A stretch of DNA of 64,000 nt from Rivularia sp963920925. GTDB taxonomy: Bacteria > Cyanobacteriota > Cyanobacteriia > Cyanobacteriales > Nostocaceae. Under the pieces are notes generated by a model, which saw only the letters and a program-made list of their open reading frames with translations, was not told where the DNA came from and did not search any database. The stretch is taken from positions 62,001 to 126,000 of the forward strand of contig NZ_CAWUDI010000006.1 in the NCBI RefSeq assembly GCF_963920925.1, read 5' to 3'. The position numbers and the translations under genes were made by a program. Below, piece by piece: positions 7,832-16,312 of this stretch. The first letter of the stretch is position 1. Each line of letters begins with the position of its first letter.

Positions 7832-8923
7832 ATGGTATCTACAAATAGTCACTCTACAGCAAAGAAAGTTGCAATTCTAATTGAAAATGGTGTAGAAGAT
7901 TCAGAATTTCAAGTTCCTTATAAAGCTTTAAAGCAAGCAGGAATGGAAGTTTCTGTTTTGGGTTCTCGGATGAACGAAGCCTATAAAGGTAAAAAAGGTA
8001 AAGTTTCGCACGTTGCTGATGGAACTACTACCGAAGCAATGGCAAGCGATTTTGATGCGGTAGTTATTCCCGGAGGAATGGCTCCCGATAAAATGCGTCG
8101 CAATCCTAATACCGTGCGTTTCGTACAAGAAGCCATGAGTCAAGGTAAGCTAGTTGCTGCGGTATGTCACGGGCCACAATTATTGATTGAAGGTGATTTA
8201 TTAAAAGGTAAAAAAGCTACTGGTTTCAGCGCTATTCGTAAAGATATGATTAACGCTGGTGCTAATTATGAAGATAAGCCTTTGGTGGTAGATGGTAACT
8301 TAATTACTTCTCGTCAACCTGGGGATTTACCAATTTTTTGTACGGCGATTTTAAGCCGTTTGGGTTACGGCGGAAAAGAAGTTGATTTACCCACCGGAGA
8401 CGATCCTAATGCTGAATGGTGGAAAATCGCAGATGCTTGGGGTGGTTCTCATAAAAGCGATATTGTCAATGGTTTGAATACCGTTTTAGCTGGAGAGCGT
8501 TATTCTCACGAAGCTTTAGGAAAGTATGCAGGAAAAGTATCAGATGCGTCTGTAAAATCTCTGTTTCAAGAGATGATTGCAAGTAAAGAAGTTCACACCC
8601 GTAAATTAGAAGCGCGGTTGGATCAACTTGGTGAAAAACCTTCTTTGAAAACAAAGATTGCTGAAGGTTATGCCAAAGTAAAAAATGCAATCAAGGGTAG
8701 CGATGATATCCATCAAATTCGCTGCGCTTTGGGCGATTTGCAAACAGCAGTAAACGATGTCGGTAGTATGATGGCTGCATTTACCGATCCGGTAACAACT
8801 GAAATTTTTACCGAAATTCAAAAAGATTTGATGGCTCACGAACAGCGTTTGGTAGAGCTTTATAGAGCAAAAATGGGTGGTGAATTGAAACCAGCTAAAC
8901 CTACAACGAGTACTGCTGTTTAG
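7832..8923 (+). CDS. DJ-1/PfpI protein fused to a helical, ferritin-like-type domain
   Basis: Residues 12-190 form a DJ-1/PfpI domain: 'VAILIENGVEDSEF' with the conserved Glu18, 'DAVVIPGGMAPD', and the nucleophile elbow 'AAVCHGPQLLIEG' with Cys112 and His113. Such proteins act as glyoxalases, protein repair factors or proteases, usually under stress. Residues about 208-350 form a second, helical domain with Glu/His pairs spaced as in ferritin-like four-helix proteins (ERYSHEAL, ASKEVHTRKLEARL, MAHEQRLVELY). Whether it binds metal is not known. Normal PfpI proteins have about 170-190 residues, so at 363 this is a true fusion. AAGGA precedes the ATG. It sits 36 bases after the DUF2267 gene. The residue 350-363 tail is disordered. 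Confidence 0.9.
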   Translation: MVSTNSHSTAKKVAILIENGVEDSEFQVPYKALKQAGMEVSVLGSRMNEAYKGKKGKVSHVADGTTTEAMASDFDAVVIPGGMAPDKMRRNPNTVRFVQEAMSQGKLVAAVCHGPQLLIEGDLLKGKKATGFSAIRKDMINAGANYEDKPLVVDGNLITSRQPGDLPIFCTAILSRLGYGGKEVDLPTGDDPNAEWWKIADAWGGSHKSDIVNGLNTVLAGERYSHEALGKYAGKVSDASVKSLFQEMIASKEVHTRKLEARLDQLGEKPSLKTKIAEGYAKVKNAIKGSDDIHQIRCALGDLQTAVNDVGSMMAAFTDPVTTEIFTEIQKDLMAHEQRLVELYRAKMGGELKPAKPTTSTAV

Positions 8924-9015
8924 TCAGTTAACAGTAAGCAGTGAACAGTTATCAATTATCAATAAATAGCTATGCAGATAATTGATAACTGATAATTGAA
9001 AATTGATTAAAAAAA

Positions 9016-9498
9016 ATGAGTCAAACCATAAAAGTTGAAAAGACGGTAACAATAAATAAACCACTGGATGAACTTTATAATTTTTGGCATAATTTTGAAA
9101 ATTTGCCTCAATTCATGAATCATCTGAAGTTGGTTAAGGTAGTCGATCCAGAGCGTTCGCATTGGGTTGCAAAAGCTCCTTTGGGTACGAGTGTTGAATG
9201 GGATGCTGATATTATTGAAGATCGAAAAAACGAGTTTATTTCTTGGTCTTCGGTGAAGGATGCGGATATCGAAAATTCTGGTTTTGTTCGCTTTAAAAAA
9301 GCTCCTGGTAATCGCGGAACGGAAGTAGAAGTAGTCATCGTGTATCAACCACCGGGTGGTAAAATTGGTGCTGCAATTGCCAAACTTTTTGGTGAAGAAC
9401 CGAAGCAGCAAATTGGCGATGATTTGAACCGTTTTAAAATGCTGATGGAAACGGGTGAAATTGCAACTACTGAAGGACAACCGAAGGGTAGTTCGTAG
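9016..9498 (+). CDS. SRPBCC family protein (polyketide cyclase/dehydrase-like)
   Basis: A 160-residue helix-grip fold protein that probably binds a hydrophobic ligand; no enzymatic role can be read off. Recognisable are the N-terminal strand and helix 'KVEKTVTINKPLDELYNFWHNFENLPQFMNHLKLVKVVD', the central 'EWDADIIEDRKNEFISWSS' and 'GTEVEVVIVYQPPGGKIGAAIAKLFGEEP', and the C-terminal helix 'QQIGDDLNRFKMLMETGEIATTEG'. It resembles the SRPBCC proteins found in stress clusters beside DUF2267 and zinc dehydrogenases. A repeat-rich gap of 92 bases separates it from the PfpI fusion, so cotranscription is possible but unproven. No clear ribosome site precedes the ATG. Confidence 0.88.
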   Translation: MSQTIKVEKTVTINKPLDELYNFWHNFENLPQFMNHLKLVKVVDPERSHWVAKAPLGTSVEWDADIIEDRKNEFISWSSVKDADIENSGFVRFKKAPGNRGTEVEVVIVYQPPGGKIGAAIAKLFGEEPKQQIGDDLNRFKMLMETGEIATTEGQPKGSS

Positions 9499-9635
9499 TT
9501 ACAGTAGATTTTGTTTTATTATGTAAAATTGAATGGGCAAACATGGCTATTATACAATATTTACAATCTAACAAACTAGTGTAATTAGACAAGGGTCAAG
9601 CTTAAATAATTTGAAGTAAAAAATACAGGTGTATC

Positions 9636-10019
9636 ATGAAAAGATTAGTGAAAAAATTGGTTTATTGGTTTCAAAATTTGATTAATAAGAGAACTGATGC
9701 AGTTGTCTTAATTGGATTGAGTTTAATTTTTGTATCGGTTTTTAGTTATCCAAACATAGCAGAAGCTAAACCACTAACACCAGAAGCAACAAGTAGATAT
9801 CAGGTTCCGGATGCAGATTCTCGAATTGATATTGACGATGAAAAACCAGTGAAAAGTCTTAAAGATGCTAAAGATACTATCGTAGAAAAGCTAAACCTTA
9901 ACGAACCATTACCTGAAAGCACTAAGGATTTCCTTCGTTCAACAGAAGACAGAATTGAAGATACAGTTGAGCCAATAACTGGTACGAAAAAGCCATATTA
10001 TTCAGAGCAAAGTAGATAG
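9636..10019 (+). CDS. Small exported or membrane-anchored hydrophilic protein
   Basis: I do not recognise a named family. The N-terminus is basic (MKRLVKKLVYWFQNLINKR), followed by one hydrophobic stretch (residues 22-40) and 'SYPNIAEAKPL', which looks like a signal peptidase site (A-E-A). The mature part, about 80 residues, is highly charged and proline-containing, with 'KSLKDAKDTIVEKLNLNEPLPESTKDFLRSTEDRIEDTVEP'. It resembles small periplasmic or thylakoid-lumen stress proteins of cyanobacteria in character only. It lies between the SRPBCC and alcohol dehydrogenase genes, with 137 and 425 bases of spacing. Confidence 0.7.
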   Translation: MKRLVKKLVYWFQNLINKRTDAVVLIGLSLIFVSVFSYPNIAEAKPLTPEATSRYQVPDADSRIDIDDEKPVKSLKDAKDTIVEKLNLNEPLPESTKDFLRSTEDRIEDTVEPITGTKKPYYSEQSR

Positions 10020-10444
10020 TTTAGTAAATGTAATCTATATTTACCCGGCGGTTGAAACCGCACGCCACTTGCTTCAAGTCGGGGAACCCGCCCAACGCAC
10101 TGGCTTAGCTACACAAGCAAAACCCCTCCGGGTTCACTAGTACCGCTTGGCGGAAGTAAGAAGTAAGAAGTAAGAAGTAAGAAGTTTGATTTTCTAAGCT
10201 TTTCAGCCATTTTTAATGGTTGCCTTATTTAAGCCGTGGTGTACTAGTTTGGCGGGAACGCCACTTTGCTCAACGGGGGGAACCCCCGCACGCAAGTGGC
10301 TCCGGAAACCGACACCGCCAACTAGATTCACCACCTGCGTGGGTTAATTTATTAAGTCCATGCAGGTTGCTATAAATCCTAATTCCCTAACAACTAACAA
10401 CTATCAACTATCAACTAACAACTAATCACTAACTACTAACTATA
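10020..10444. repeat. Repeat-filled intergenic region
   Basis: Three repeat types fill this gap. First, a dispersed block at 10062-10108 (CACTTGCTTCAAGTCGGGG, then AACCCGCCCAACGCACTGG), with a near copy at 49438-49476. Second, a tandem array of AGTAAGA units at 10154-10184. Third, an array of AACAACTATC-like units at 10388-10442 running up to the start of the dehydrogenase gene. A GC-rich inverted element with 'ACGCAAGTGGCTCCGG' lies at 10245-10330. No gene was seen. Confidence 0.6.
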
Positions 10445-11614
10445 ATGAAAGCTGTTTGCTGGAATGGTGCTAATGATGTACGGGTAGAAACTGTACCCGA
10501 TCCTAAAATTATCAATCCCCGCGATGCAATCGTTAAAATCACTTCTACGGCGATATGTGGTTCCGATTTGCATCTTTACGATGGATATATCCCCACCATG
10601 AAAAAGGGAGATATCCTCGGACATGAATTTATGGGGGAAGTTGTCGAACTCGGTAGCGCGGTTAAGAATGTTAATGTTGGCGATCGCGTTGTAGTTCCGT
10701 TTACGATTGCTTGCGGTGGCTGCTTTTTCTGCAATCGCGATTTATGGTCTTTGTGCGATAATTCCAACCCCAATGCTTGGATAGCTGAAAAATTAATGGG
10801 ACATTCCCCATCAGGTTTATTTGGCTATTCTCATATGTTAGGAGGATATGCTGGCGGTCAAGCAGAATATGCTAGAGTACCTTTTGCCGATGTTGGCTTG
10901 CTCAAAGTCCCCGATGGTTTAAAAGACGAGCAGGTATTATTTTTAACAGATATTTTCCCTACCGGCTACATGGCAGCGGAAAATTGCGACATTCAACCGG
11001 GTGATATTGTCGCTGTTTGGGGTTGCGGTCCCGTCGGACAATTCGCCATCAGAAGCGCTTATATGCTCGGTGCCGAACAAGTTATCGCTATAGATCGTAT
11101 TCCCGAACGTTTAAAAATGGCGGAAGAATTCGGTAAGGCGAAAGTTTTTAACTATACAGAAGTAGACGTAGGCGAAGCCCTCAAAGAAATGACCGGAGGT
11201 AGAGGCCCCGATGCTTGTATAGATGCTGTGGGAATGGAAGCCCACGGTACCGATTTTATGGGTTTATTCGACCAGGTAAAGCAAGCAGTACGTTTAGAAT
11301 CCGATCGGCCAACTGCTTTACGGGAAGTGATTGTAGCTTGTCGTAAAGGTGGTAACGTTTCAGTTCCCGGTGTTTACGGTGGGTTTATAGATAAATTTCC
11401 GATGGGTGCGGCGATGAACAAAGGGTTAACTATAAAAACTGGACAAACCCACGTTCATAAATACTTAAAACCTTTACTCGAACATATTCAAAACGGCGAT
11501 ATCGATCCATCTTTTGTAATCACCCATCAATTACCTTTGGAACAAGCACCTAAAGGTTACGAAATTTTCAAGCAGAAGCAAGAAAACTGTATTAAAGTTG
11601 TGCTTAAACCGTAA
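10445..11614 (+). CDS. Zinc-dependent alcohol dehydrogenase (glutathione-independent formaldehyde dehydrogenase-like)
   Basis: Medium-chain dehydrogenase of 389 residues that oxidises an alcohol or aldehyde with NAD(P). Catalytic zinc ligands are visible as Cys38 ('AICGSDLH') and His60-Glu61 ('GHEFMGEV'). The structural zinc lobe has Cys90, Cys93, Cys96 and Cys104 ('CGGCFFCNRDLWSLC'). The Rossmann motif is 'VAVWGCGPVGQFAIRSAYMLGA'. The long insertion after the nucleotide-binding part ('DFMGLFDQVKQAVRLESDRPTALREVI') is typical of the formaldehyde-dehydrogenase-like subgroup common in cyanobacteria. True substrate unknown. The gene begins directly after a tandem repeat and has no clear ribosome site. 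The cupin gene follows 106 bases later. Confidence 0.92.
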   Translation: MKAVCWNGANDVRVETVPDPKIINPRDAIVKITSTAICGSDLHLYDGYIPTMKKGDILGHEFMGEVVELGSAVKNVNVGDRVVVPFTIACGGCFFCNRDLWSLCDNSNPNAWIAEKLMGHSPSGLFGYSHMLGGYAGGQAEYARVPFADVGLLKVPDGLKDEQVLFLTDIFPTGYMAAENCDIQPGDIVAVWGCGPVGQFAIRSAYMLGAEQVIAIDRIPERLKMAEEFGKAKVFNYTEVDVGEALKEMTGGRGPDACIDAVGMEAHGTDFMGLFDQVKQAVRLESDRPTALREVIVACRKGGNVSVPGVYGGFIDKFPMGAAMNKGLTIKTGQTHVHKYLKPLLEHIQNGDIDPSFVITHQLPLEQAPKGYEIFKQKQENCIKVVLKP

Positions 11615-11720
11615 TTGAATTTTTGCAGGGCTTAGTTAGAGCTTCGTAGTAAGAACTTTAGTTCTTAGTTAAAAGGGAAGACAGTCCTTACTACAAACTA
11701 AAAAACAATAAGGAAATAAA

Positions 11721-12062
11721 ATGAGCGATACAACCGTTAAAAAAGTAGATTCAGCTAATTCTCCAACAGGAGAAATGGGACAGAAATATTTAGCTTCCGG
11801 TAAAACCGTTTCTATGCGTTTATGGGAAAACGAACAACCCAACGAACCAAAAGAAGCAGCATCAAGAGAATATGAAACCGTAGGTTATGTAATTAAAGGT
11901 AGTGCAGAATTACATTTAGAAGGTCAAAAAGTTGTATTAGAAGCTGGTGATTCTTGGGTAGTACCAAAAGGGGCTTCTCATACTTACAAAATCTTAGAAT
12001 CATTCACCGCCGTTGAAGCAACAAGTCCCCCCGCAGAAGTTCACGAAAGGGATAAAGCCTAG
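11721..12062 (+). CDS. Small cupin domain protein
   Basis: A 113-residue single-domain cupin. The conserved barrel motifs are 'EYETVGYVIKGSAELHLEGQKVVLEAGDSWVVPKGASHTYKI'. The first metal-binding motif has lost its usual two histidines (GYVIKGSAEL in place of the HxH core), while His87 in the second motif is kept. Metal binding is therefore uncertain, and a ligand-binding role is as likely as an enzymatic one. AAGGA seven bases before the ATG supports the start. It closes the stress-type group, 106 bases after the alcohol dehydrogenase. Confidence 0.87.
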   Translation: MSDTTVKKVDSANSPTGEMGQKYLASGKTVSMRLWENEQPNEPKEAASREYETVGYVIKGSAELHLEGQKVVLEAGDSWVVPKGASHTYKILESFTAVEATSPPAEVHERDKA

Positions 12063-12066
12063 TTCG

Positions 12067-12089
12067 ATTTTAGATTTTAACAACGGATG
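12067..12089 (+). repeat. 23-base dispersed repeat, left copy flanking the GAF-TPR gene
   Basis: A 23-base sequence beginning ATTTTAGATTTTAAC and ending AACGGATG. An exact inverted copy lies at 13776-13798, so the GAF-TPR gene is bracketed by a perfect inverted pair about 1.7 kb apart. A third, direct copy lies at 53282-53304, at the end of dnaE. The match continues partly beyond 23 bases (CTTTTGTTTTGGATTTTGG). Confidence 0.7.
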
Positions 12090-12112
12090 CTTTTGTTTTG
12101 GATTTTGGATTA

Positions 12113-12190
12113 GGGAGTTAGGAATTAGGAATTAGGAGTTACCCCCATCTCCCCATCTCCCCATCTCCCCATCTCCCCTCTCCCTACTCC
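12113..12190. repeat. Short tandem repeats (TTAGGAA and CCCCATCT units)
   Basis: Units of AATTAGG(A/G) run from 12113 to 12142, then CCCCATCT is repeated about five times up to the 3' end of the GAF-TPR gene. Such heptamer or octamer arrays are well known between genes in filamentous cyanobacteria. Similar CCCCATCT arrays occur at 20410-20450 and 32219-32265. Confidence 0.7.
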
Positions 12191-13677
12191 CTCTTAGCCC
12201 ACACCTTTTTATAATCTTCCATCGCTCCGGTGTAATCTTTTAATTTAGAGCGAGCATTCCCCCGGCTGATATAAGCTTTATCGTTGCTGGGATTTACCGT
12301 CAAAGCTTTGGTGTAGTATTCAATCGCTTTATCGTAATTTTTTAGTTTGGCACAAGTGTTACCCAATCCTATATAAGCTTTTTCACTTTTAGGATTTATG
12401 CGTAAGGTTTGGGTGTAATCCTCAATTGCTTCACCATATTTTTTCAAATGATAATTAGCATTGCCGCGATTTAAATAAATTGCGGCATTGTTACTATTTG
12501 AACTATTTGATTTCAAAGCAAGAGTATAGTTTTCTACTGCTTTGTTATAGTCTTGATTTTTATAATAATCGTTGCCTAGACTGATATAATCTTGTGGATT
12601 TTGAGGAGGAGATGATAAAACTTCAGATCCTACAGAAATAGCTCGATGGTATTCGCTACTAAGTTCGGAACTAACAATATTAGAATCAACGGTAACTGTA
12701 TGTTCGGATGTAATTGATGAAGCGTCAATAGAATCCAAAGTTATTCTTTGATGGTTATCTTCACCAGTCGGAAGAAGCAATCCCGAATTATTGTTATTGT
12801 TATTAATATAGTCGGGATTAATGCTCATAGCTTTTGTATAATCCGCTGTGGCTCCATTGTAATCTCCTAGTTGGGAACGGATAAGCCCCCGACTGTATCT
12901 AGCTTCTGCGTGGTTGGGGTTGTATTGCAGGTATTGATTCAAATCTGCAATTGCACCTTGATAGTCTCCTAACTTGTGAAGGGCTAATCCTCTTTGATAA
13001 TAAGCTTTAATTCCATTGGGCTTTAACTGTAAATACTGGCTAAAATCTAAAGCAGCTGCTTCATAATCGCCTTTTTGGATTTTATCTAATCCCCGACGAT
13101 AAATAACTTCGATAAACTCCTGCTGACGACGCATTTCTGCTTCTTGCTGCTGTCGCTGCATGACGTTACGAGATACGGTAATAACGTTACGTCGCATTTC
13201 TAACTGTGCTATTACCTGATTGCTTAATGCTCTTAATCCTTCTTGTTGTTCTAAACTTAAATCTCGCGGTACTGTATCAACTACACATAAGGTTCCGATC
13301 GCATATCCTTCTGGTGTAATCAAAGGTGCGCCGGCATAAAATCGAATCTCAGGTGCTTGGGCAACCAAGGGATTATTCGCAAATCTAGAGTCGTTCAAAG
13401 CATTACGAACTACCAATGGTTGCTGCTGCATGATGGTGTAAGCGCAGAAAGCTACATCCCTGGGAGTGCAGTCTACATCTACACCAACCTTTGACTTAAA
13501 CCACTGGCGATCGCCATCGACAAAACTAATCAGCGCAATGGGAGTACGACAAACTTGTGCGGCTAAAAATGTAAAGTCATCAAATACTTTTTCTGGAGCA
13601 GTATCGAGTATTTGATATTGACGGAGTGCTGCTAATCTTGCTAGCTCGTTCGACGGTATTGGTGGCTGTAAGTCCAT
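12184..13677 (-). CDS. GAF domain protein with two blocks of TPR repeats
   Basis: Probably a signalling or scaffold protein without an enzymatic output domain. Residues about 10-165 form a GAF domain ('RLAALRQYQILDTAPEKVFDDFTFLAAQVCRTPIALISFVDGDRQWFKS', 'FCAYTI', 'FYAGAPLITPEGYAIGTLCVVD'), of the kind often fused to kinases. A short helical linker follows, then about three TPR units (residues 190-295; 'AYYQRGLALHKLGDYQGAIADLNQYL'). After a Ser/Asn-rich linker (295-355) come about four more TPR units to the C-terminus. What the GAF domain senses and what the TPRs bind is unknown. Single gene on this strand, bracketed by the 23-base inverted repeat. Confidence 0.9.
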   Translation of the reverse strand: MDLQPPIPSNELARLAALRQYQILDTAPEKVFDDFTFLAAQVCRTPIALISFVDGDRQWFKSKVGVDVDCTPRDVAFCAYTIMQQQPLVVRNALNDSRFANNPLVAQAPEIRFYAGAPLITPEGYAIGTLCVVDTVPRDLSLEQQEGLRALSNQVIAQLEMRRNVITVSRNVMQRQQQEAEMRRQQEFIEVIYRRGLDKIQKGDYEAAALDFSQYLQLKPNGIKAYYQRGLALHKLGDYQGAIADLNQYLQYNPNHAEARYSRGLIRSQLGDYNGATADYTKAMSINPDYINNNNNNSGLLLPTGEDNHQRITLDSIDASSITSEHTVTVDSNIVSSELSSEYHRAISVGSEVLSSPPQNPQDYISLGNDYYKNQDYNKAVENYTLALKSNSSNSNNAAIYLNRGNANYHLKKYGEAIEDYTQTLRINPKSEKAYIGLGNTCAKLKNYDKAIEYYTKALTVNPSNDKAYISRGNARSKLKDYTGAMEDYKKVWAKRE

Positions 13678-14338
13678 TATTATATATTTGTGAAAAGTAC
13701 TTTTAGAGAATCTGGATTAGCCTCCGAGTATAAATCCGGGGGCTTAAAACTACGAAGTAAAATCAAAAATAAAAACATCCGTTGTTAAAATCTAAAATTT
13801 TTTATTTGATTGCTATCGAGTGCAAAATATTTCGATAGTCTCTAAGTCATAACAATATTTTTAAGAAGTTGTAAAGTATTTCGTATTATATATTTATGTA
13901 CACTTCTCGCTAGTTTACACGTAAATTTAAAGTAACCTTTTTTAACATTAAAATACTGCCTGTTTTGATTGTTAGCTTGATATATAATACTTATATTATA
14001 TCTGCTTCCACCTACTGAATGTTATTTCTATAACATGAAGAATTTACCTATTTTTTTAAATTTATTGACTAATTATCCATTTTCGACTGCATTGATCGTT
14101 TTGGTTTAATCATTTTATATTTTTTTTAGATATAAATTTTGTATAATCTGCTCCTCTGCTCCAAATAAACATTTATTTACATATTGCCGTTCCAAAAATA
14201 AAAGACATTTCACGAATCATCATTGTTCCTAACTTAAACAAAAAGTTAAAAGTCAAATATGAATCTGAATCTCATGCCTGCCTTGCTAAAAACCCAAATC
14301 ATGGAAAATAATAAATATTTTAACTATCTACTAACATA
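13678..14338. other. AT-rich divergent intergenic region
   Basis: 661 bases between divergent genes. It carries the right copy of the 23-base repeat (13776-13798); the rest (13800-14330) is very AT-rich without frames or clear hairpins. It should hold the promoters of the GAF-TPR gene and of the symporter gene, but no specific box can be supported. Confidence 0.4.
13776..13798 (-). repeat. 23-base dispersed repeat, right (inverted) copy
   Basis: Exact reverse complement of 12067-12089. It lies about 100 bases upstream of the GAF-TPR start codon. See the left copy for the family. Confidence 0.7.
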
Positions 14339-15766
14339 ATGGCAGATCAAATTTGGATTGCGATTACTTTCATTGGTTTTATGCTTTTGTTTACCGCAGT
14401 AGGAATTTATTCGGCAACTAAAAAGCAAAATGATACTACCGATTACCTTCTGGCTGGAAGAAGTGTAAATCCTTGGTTTACAGCACTCTCAGCAATGTCT
14501 ACAGGACAAAGCGGTTTCTTATTTTTGGGTCAAGTTGGTTATGCTTATGAAACAGGAATTTCCTCAATTTGGCTAAGTATTGGTTGGGCGATCGGAGACT
14601 ATGTTGCTTGGTGGCTTTTTTTTAAAAGATTAAGAGAAATTTCTGAAGAAACCCAAACAGAGACAGTTTCGGGTTTTCTCGGTCAAAATACTAACGGTGC
14701 CCGACTGATTACCGTTATTTCAGCTTTAATTACCATAGCTTTTCTTAGTGCCTACGCAGCCGCACAACTTGTAGCAGGAAGCAAAGCCCTCAGTGCAGTT
14801 TTTAACTGGGATTATAGTATAGGTATTATCATCGGAACCATAATTGTTGTTCTCTACTGTTTTTCTGGGGGTATCCGCGCCTCAATTTGGACAGATTCAA
14901 TACAGGCAATAATTATGATTGTTTCGTTGCTGTTACTGTTAGTTATTTCAATTATAAAATGCGGCGGTTTCAATGGAGTTTTGACGCAGCTAGCCGAAAT
15001 AGATCCAGCCTTAGTAAATTTGAGTCCAGCAAATTTACCATTAGGTTTCATACCCTTCTTTATCGGTTGGGCTGTGGCTGGATTTGGCGTAGTAGGGCAA
15101 CCTCACATCATGGTTCGTGCAATGGCTATTGACAATGCGCGTAACGTTGCCAAAGCTCGCAACATCAAAATAACCGCCGGTACTATTGCCGCATTCACTT
15201 CCCTTGGTGTCGGTTTAACAGCAAGAGTGCTACTACCTGAATTATTAACCACGGATCAAGAATTAGCCTTACCTTTATTATCGTTAGAATTATTACCAGT
15301 CGCTTTAGTAGGATTAATGTTAGCAGGAATATTTTCTGCAACAATGTCCACAGCAGATTCACAGATACTTTCATGTTCGGCAGCCCTTACTCAAGATGTC
15401 TTTCCTGAATTTGCTCATTCTTATAAAATAGTCAAATTAGGAACCCTAACCGTTACCGCAATGGTATTTGTAATTGCCTTATTTGGCAGCCAAAGCGTAT
15501 TTTTCCTAGTTACTTTTGCATGGTCAGCTTTAGCTTCAGCATTAGGTCCGTTGTTTATAGTACGGGTATTACAGCTACCTATTAACAGAATAGTTGCTGT
15601 TGCAATGATGATAGTTGGAATATCAACCGCAATAATATGGGGCACAAACCCCGAATTAAAAAAGCTAGTTTACGAAGTACTTCCAGGAATGGCTGCGGGA
15701 ATATTAGTTTATTTGATAGCTTGGTTTTTCATTAAAGGTGATATGAAAGCAGCGATTAGGAAGTAG
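14339..15766 (+). CDS. Sodium/solute symporter (SSS family, PutP-like)
   Basis: An inner-membrane transporter that imports a small solute with sodium ions. The 475 residues contain about 13 hydrophobic segments. Family features are the N-terminal 'TTDYLLAGRSVNPWFTALSAMSTGQSGFLFLGQVGYAYETG', 'FSGGIRASIWTDSIQAIIMI', and 'LMLAGIFSATMSTADSQILSCSAALTQDV', the TM8 region that binds Na+ in this family. Similarity is strongest to proline-type symporters (PutP), but the substrate could also be pantothenate or another osmolyte. No strong ribosome site precedes the ATG, and no second transport gene is adjacent. A compatible-solute role would fit the stress genes upstream, which is inference only. Confidence 0.93.
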   Translation: MADQIWIAITFIGFMLLFTAVGIYSATKKQNDTTDYLLAGRSVNPWFTALSAMSTGQSGFLFLGQVGYAYETGISSIWLSIGWAIGDYVAWWLFFKRLREISEETQTETVSGFLGQNTNGARLITVISALITIAFLSAYAAAQLVAGSKALSAVFNWDYSIGIIIGTIIVVLYCFSGGIRASIWTDSIQAIIMIVSLLLLLVISIIKCGGFNGVLTQLAEIDPALVNLSPANLPLGFIPFFIGWAVAGFGVVGQPHIMVRAMAIDNARNVAKARNIKITAGTIAAFTSLGVGLTARVLLPELLTTDQELALPLLSLELLPVALVGLMLAGIFSATMSTADSQILSCSAALTQDVFPEFAHSYKIVKLGTLTVTAMVFVIALFGSQSVFFLVTFAWSALASALGPLFIVRVLQLPINRIVAVAMMIVGISTAIIWGTNPELKKLVYEVLPGMAAGILVYLIAWFFIKGDMKAAIRK

Positions 15767-15922
15767 GAATGGCGAGTTAGGAGTTAATAGTTTTGAGTTT
15801 TGAATTAAGGTTTTAAATCTTGAATTGGTTATTATTTCATTTAATTAAATATACGTTTAATCAATAACAAATCATGCATTAATTATTGATTAAATGTGCG
15901 ATTTTTGTATAGGGGTGTGTGG

Positions 15923-16288
15923 GTGAGTTCTCTATCAAATGAAGAAATTTATCGGGAAATTGGTAAGATAACAGCAACTTATGAATTGCTCGAATGCTAC
16001 GAATGCGTTGAAGCAATAGTTAATTGGTTAAAAGAAAACGGTGTCAAAGGTCAAATTGTTAGAATTCAAACATCTGAAGGTGAAGATTATATAATGAGTA
16101 AACGTCTAGAGTATCTAAATATAAACGAGTCTATCACGCTTAATGGAACGCATTACGGAGTAGAAATTAAAAGTAAAATATTTGATAATCTTTCGACAAA
16201 CGGATTGACCAAAGAAGAATGGTTTAATGATTTCATTTGTCCTAGTGGAGATTTTGTAATTACCAATATTGATATCATATCAAAGTGA
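15923..16288 (+). CDS. Stand-alone papain-fold toxin (Tox-PL-2-like)
   Basis: A protein of about 121 residues matching, by its pattern, the papain-fold toxin domains of bacterial polymorphic toxins. The helix with the candidate nucleophile is 'LLECYECVEAIVNWLKENGVKGQIVRIQT' (second Cys likely catalytic). The candidate His is in 'NGTHYGVEI' and the candidate Asp in 'KIFDNLS', followed by 'GLTKEEWFNDF'. These toxins act as proteases or amidases on cellular proteins. No delivery domain, signal peptide or repeats precede it, so it is a free toxin domain. I prefer the GTG at 15923, because AGGGG lies seven bases upstream; a GTG at 15896 would add nine residues. The next gene, 24 bases on, is the candidate immunity protein. 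Confidence 0.68.
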   Translation: MSSLSNEEIYREIGKITATYELLECYECVEAIVNWLKENGVKGQIVRIQTSEGEDYIMSKRLEYLNINESITLNGTHYGVEIKSKIFDNLSTNGLTKEEWFNDFICPSGDFVITNIDIISK

Positions 16289-16312
16289 ACTAATAAATAT
16301 ACGTGAGTTAAA

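Noticed and set aside
10154..10184. Possible CRISPR-like array
   Set aside because: Units are 7-8 bases with no unique spacers; they are ordinary short tandem repeats. No cas gene is in the window.
12141..12190. CCCCATCT repeats as a coding low-complexity region
   Set aside because: Same arrays occur in several intergenic places and in different frames, so they are non-coding repeats.
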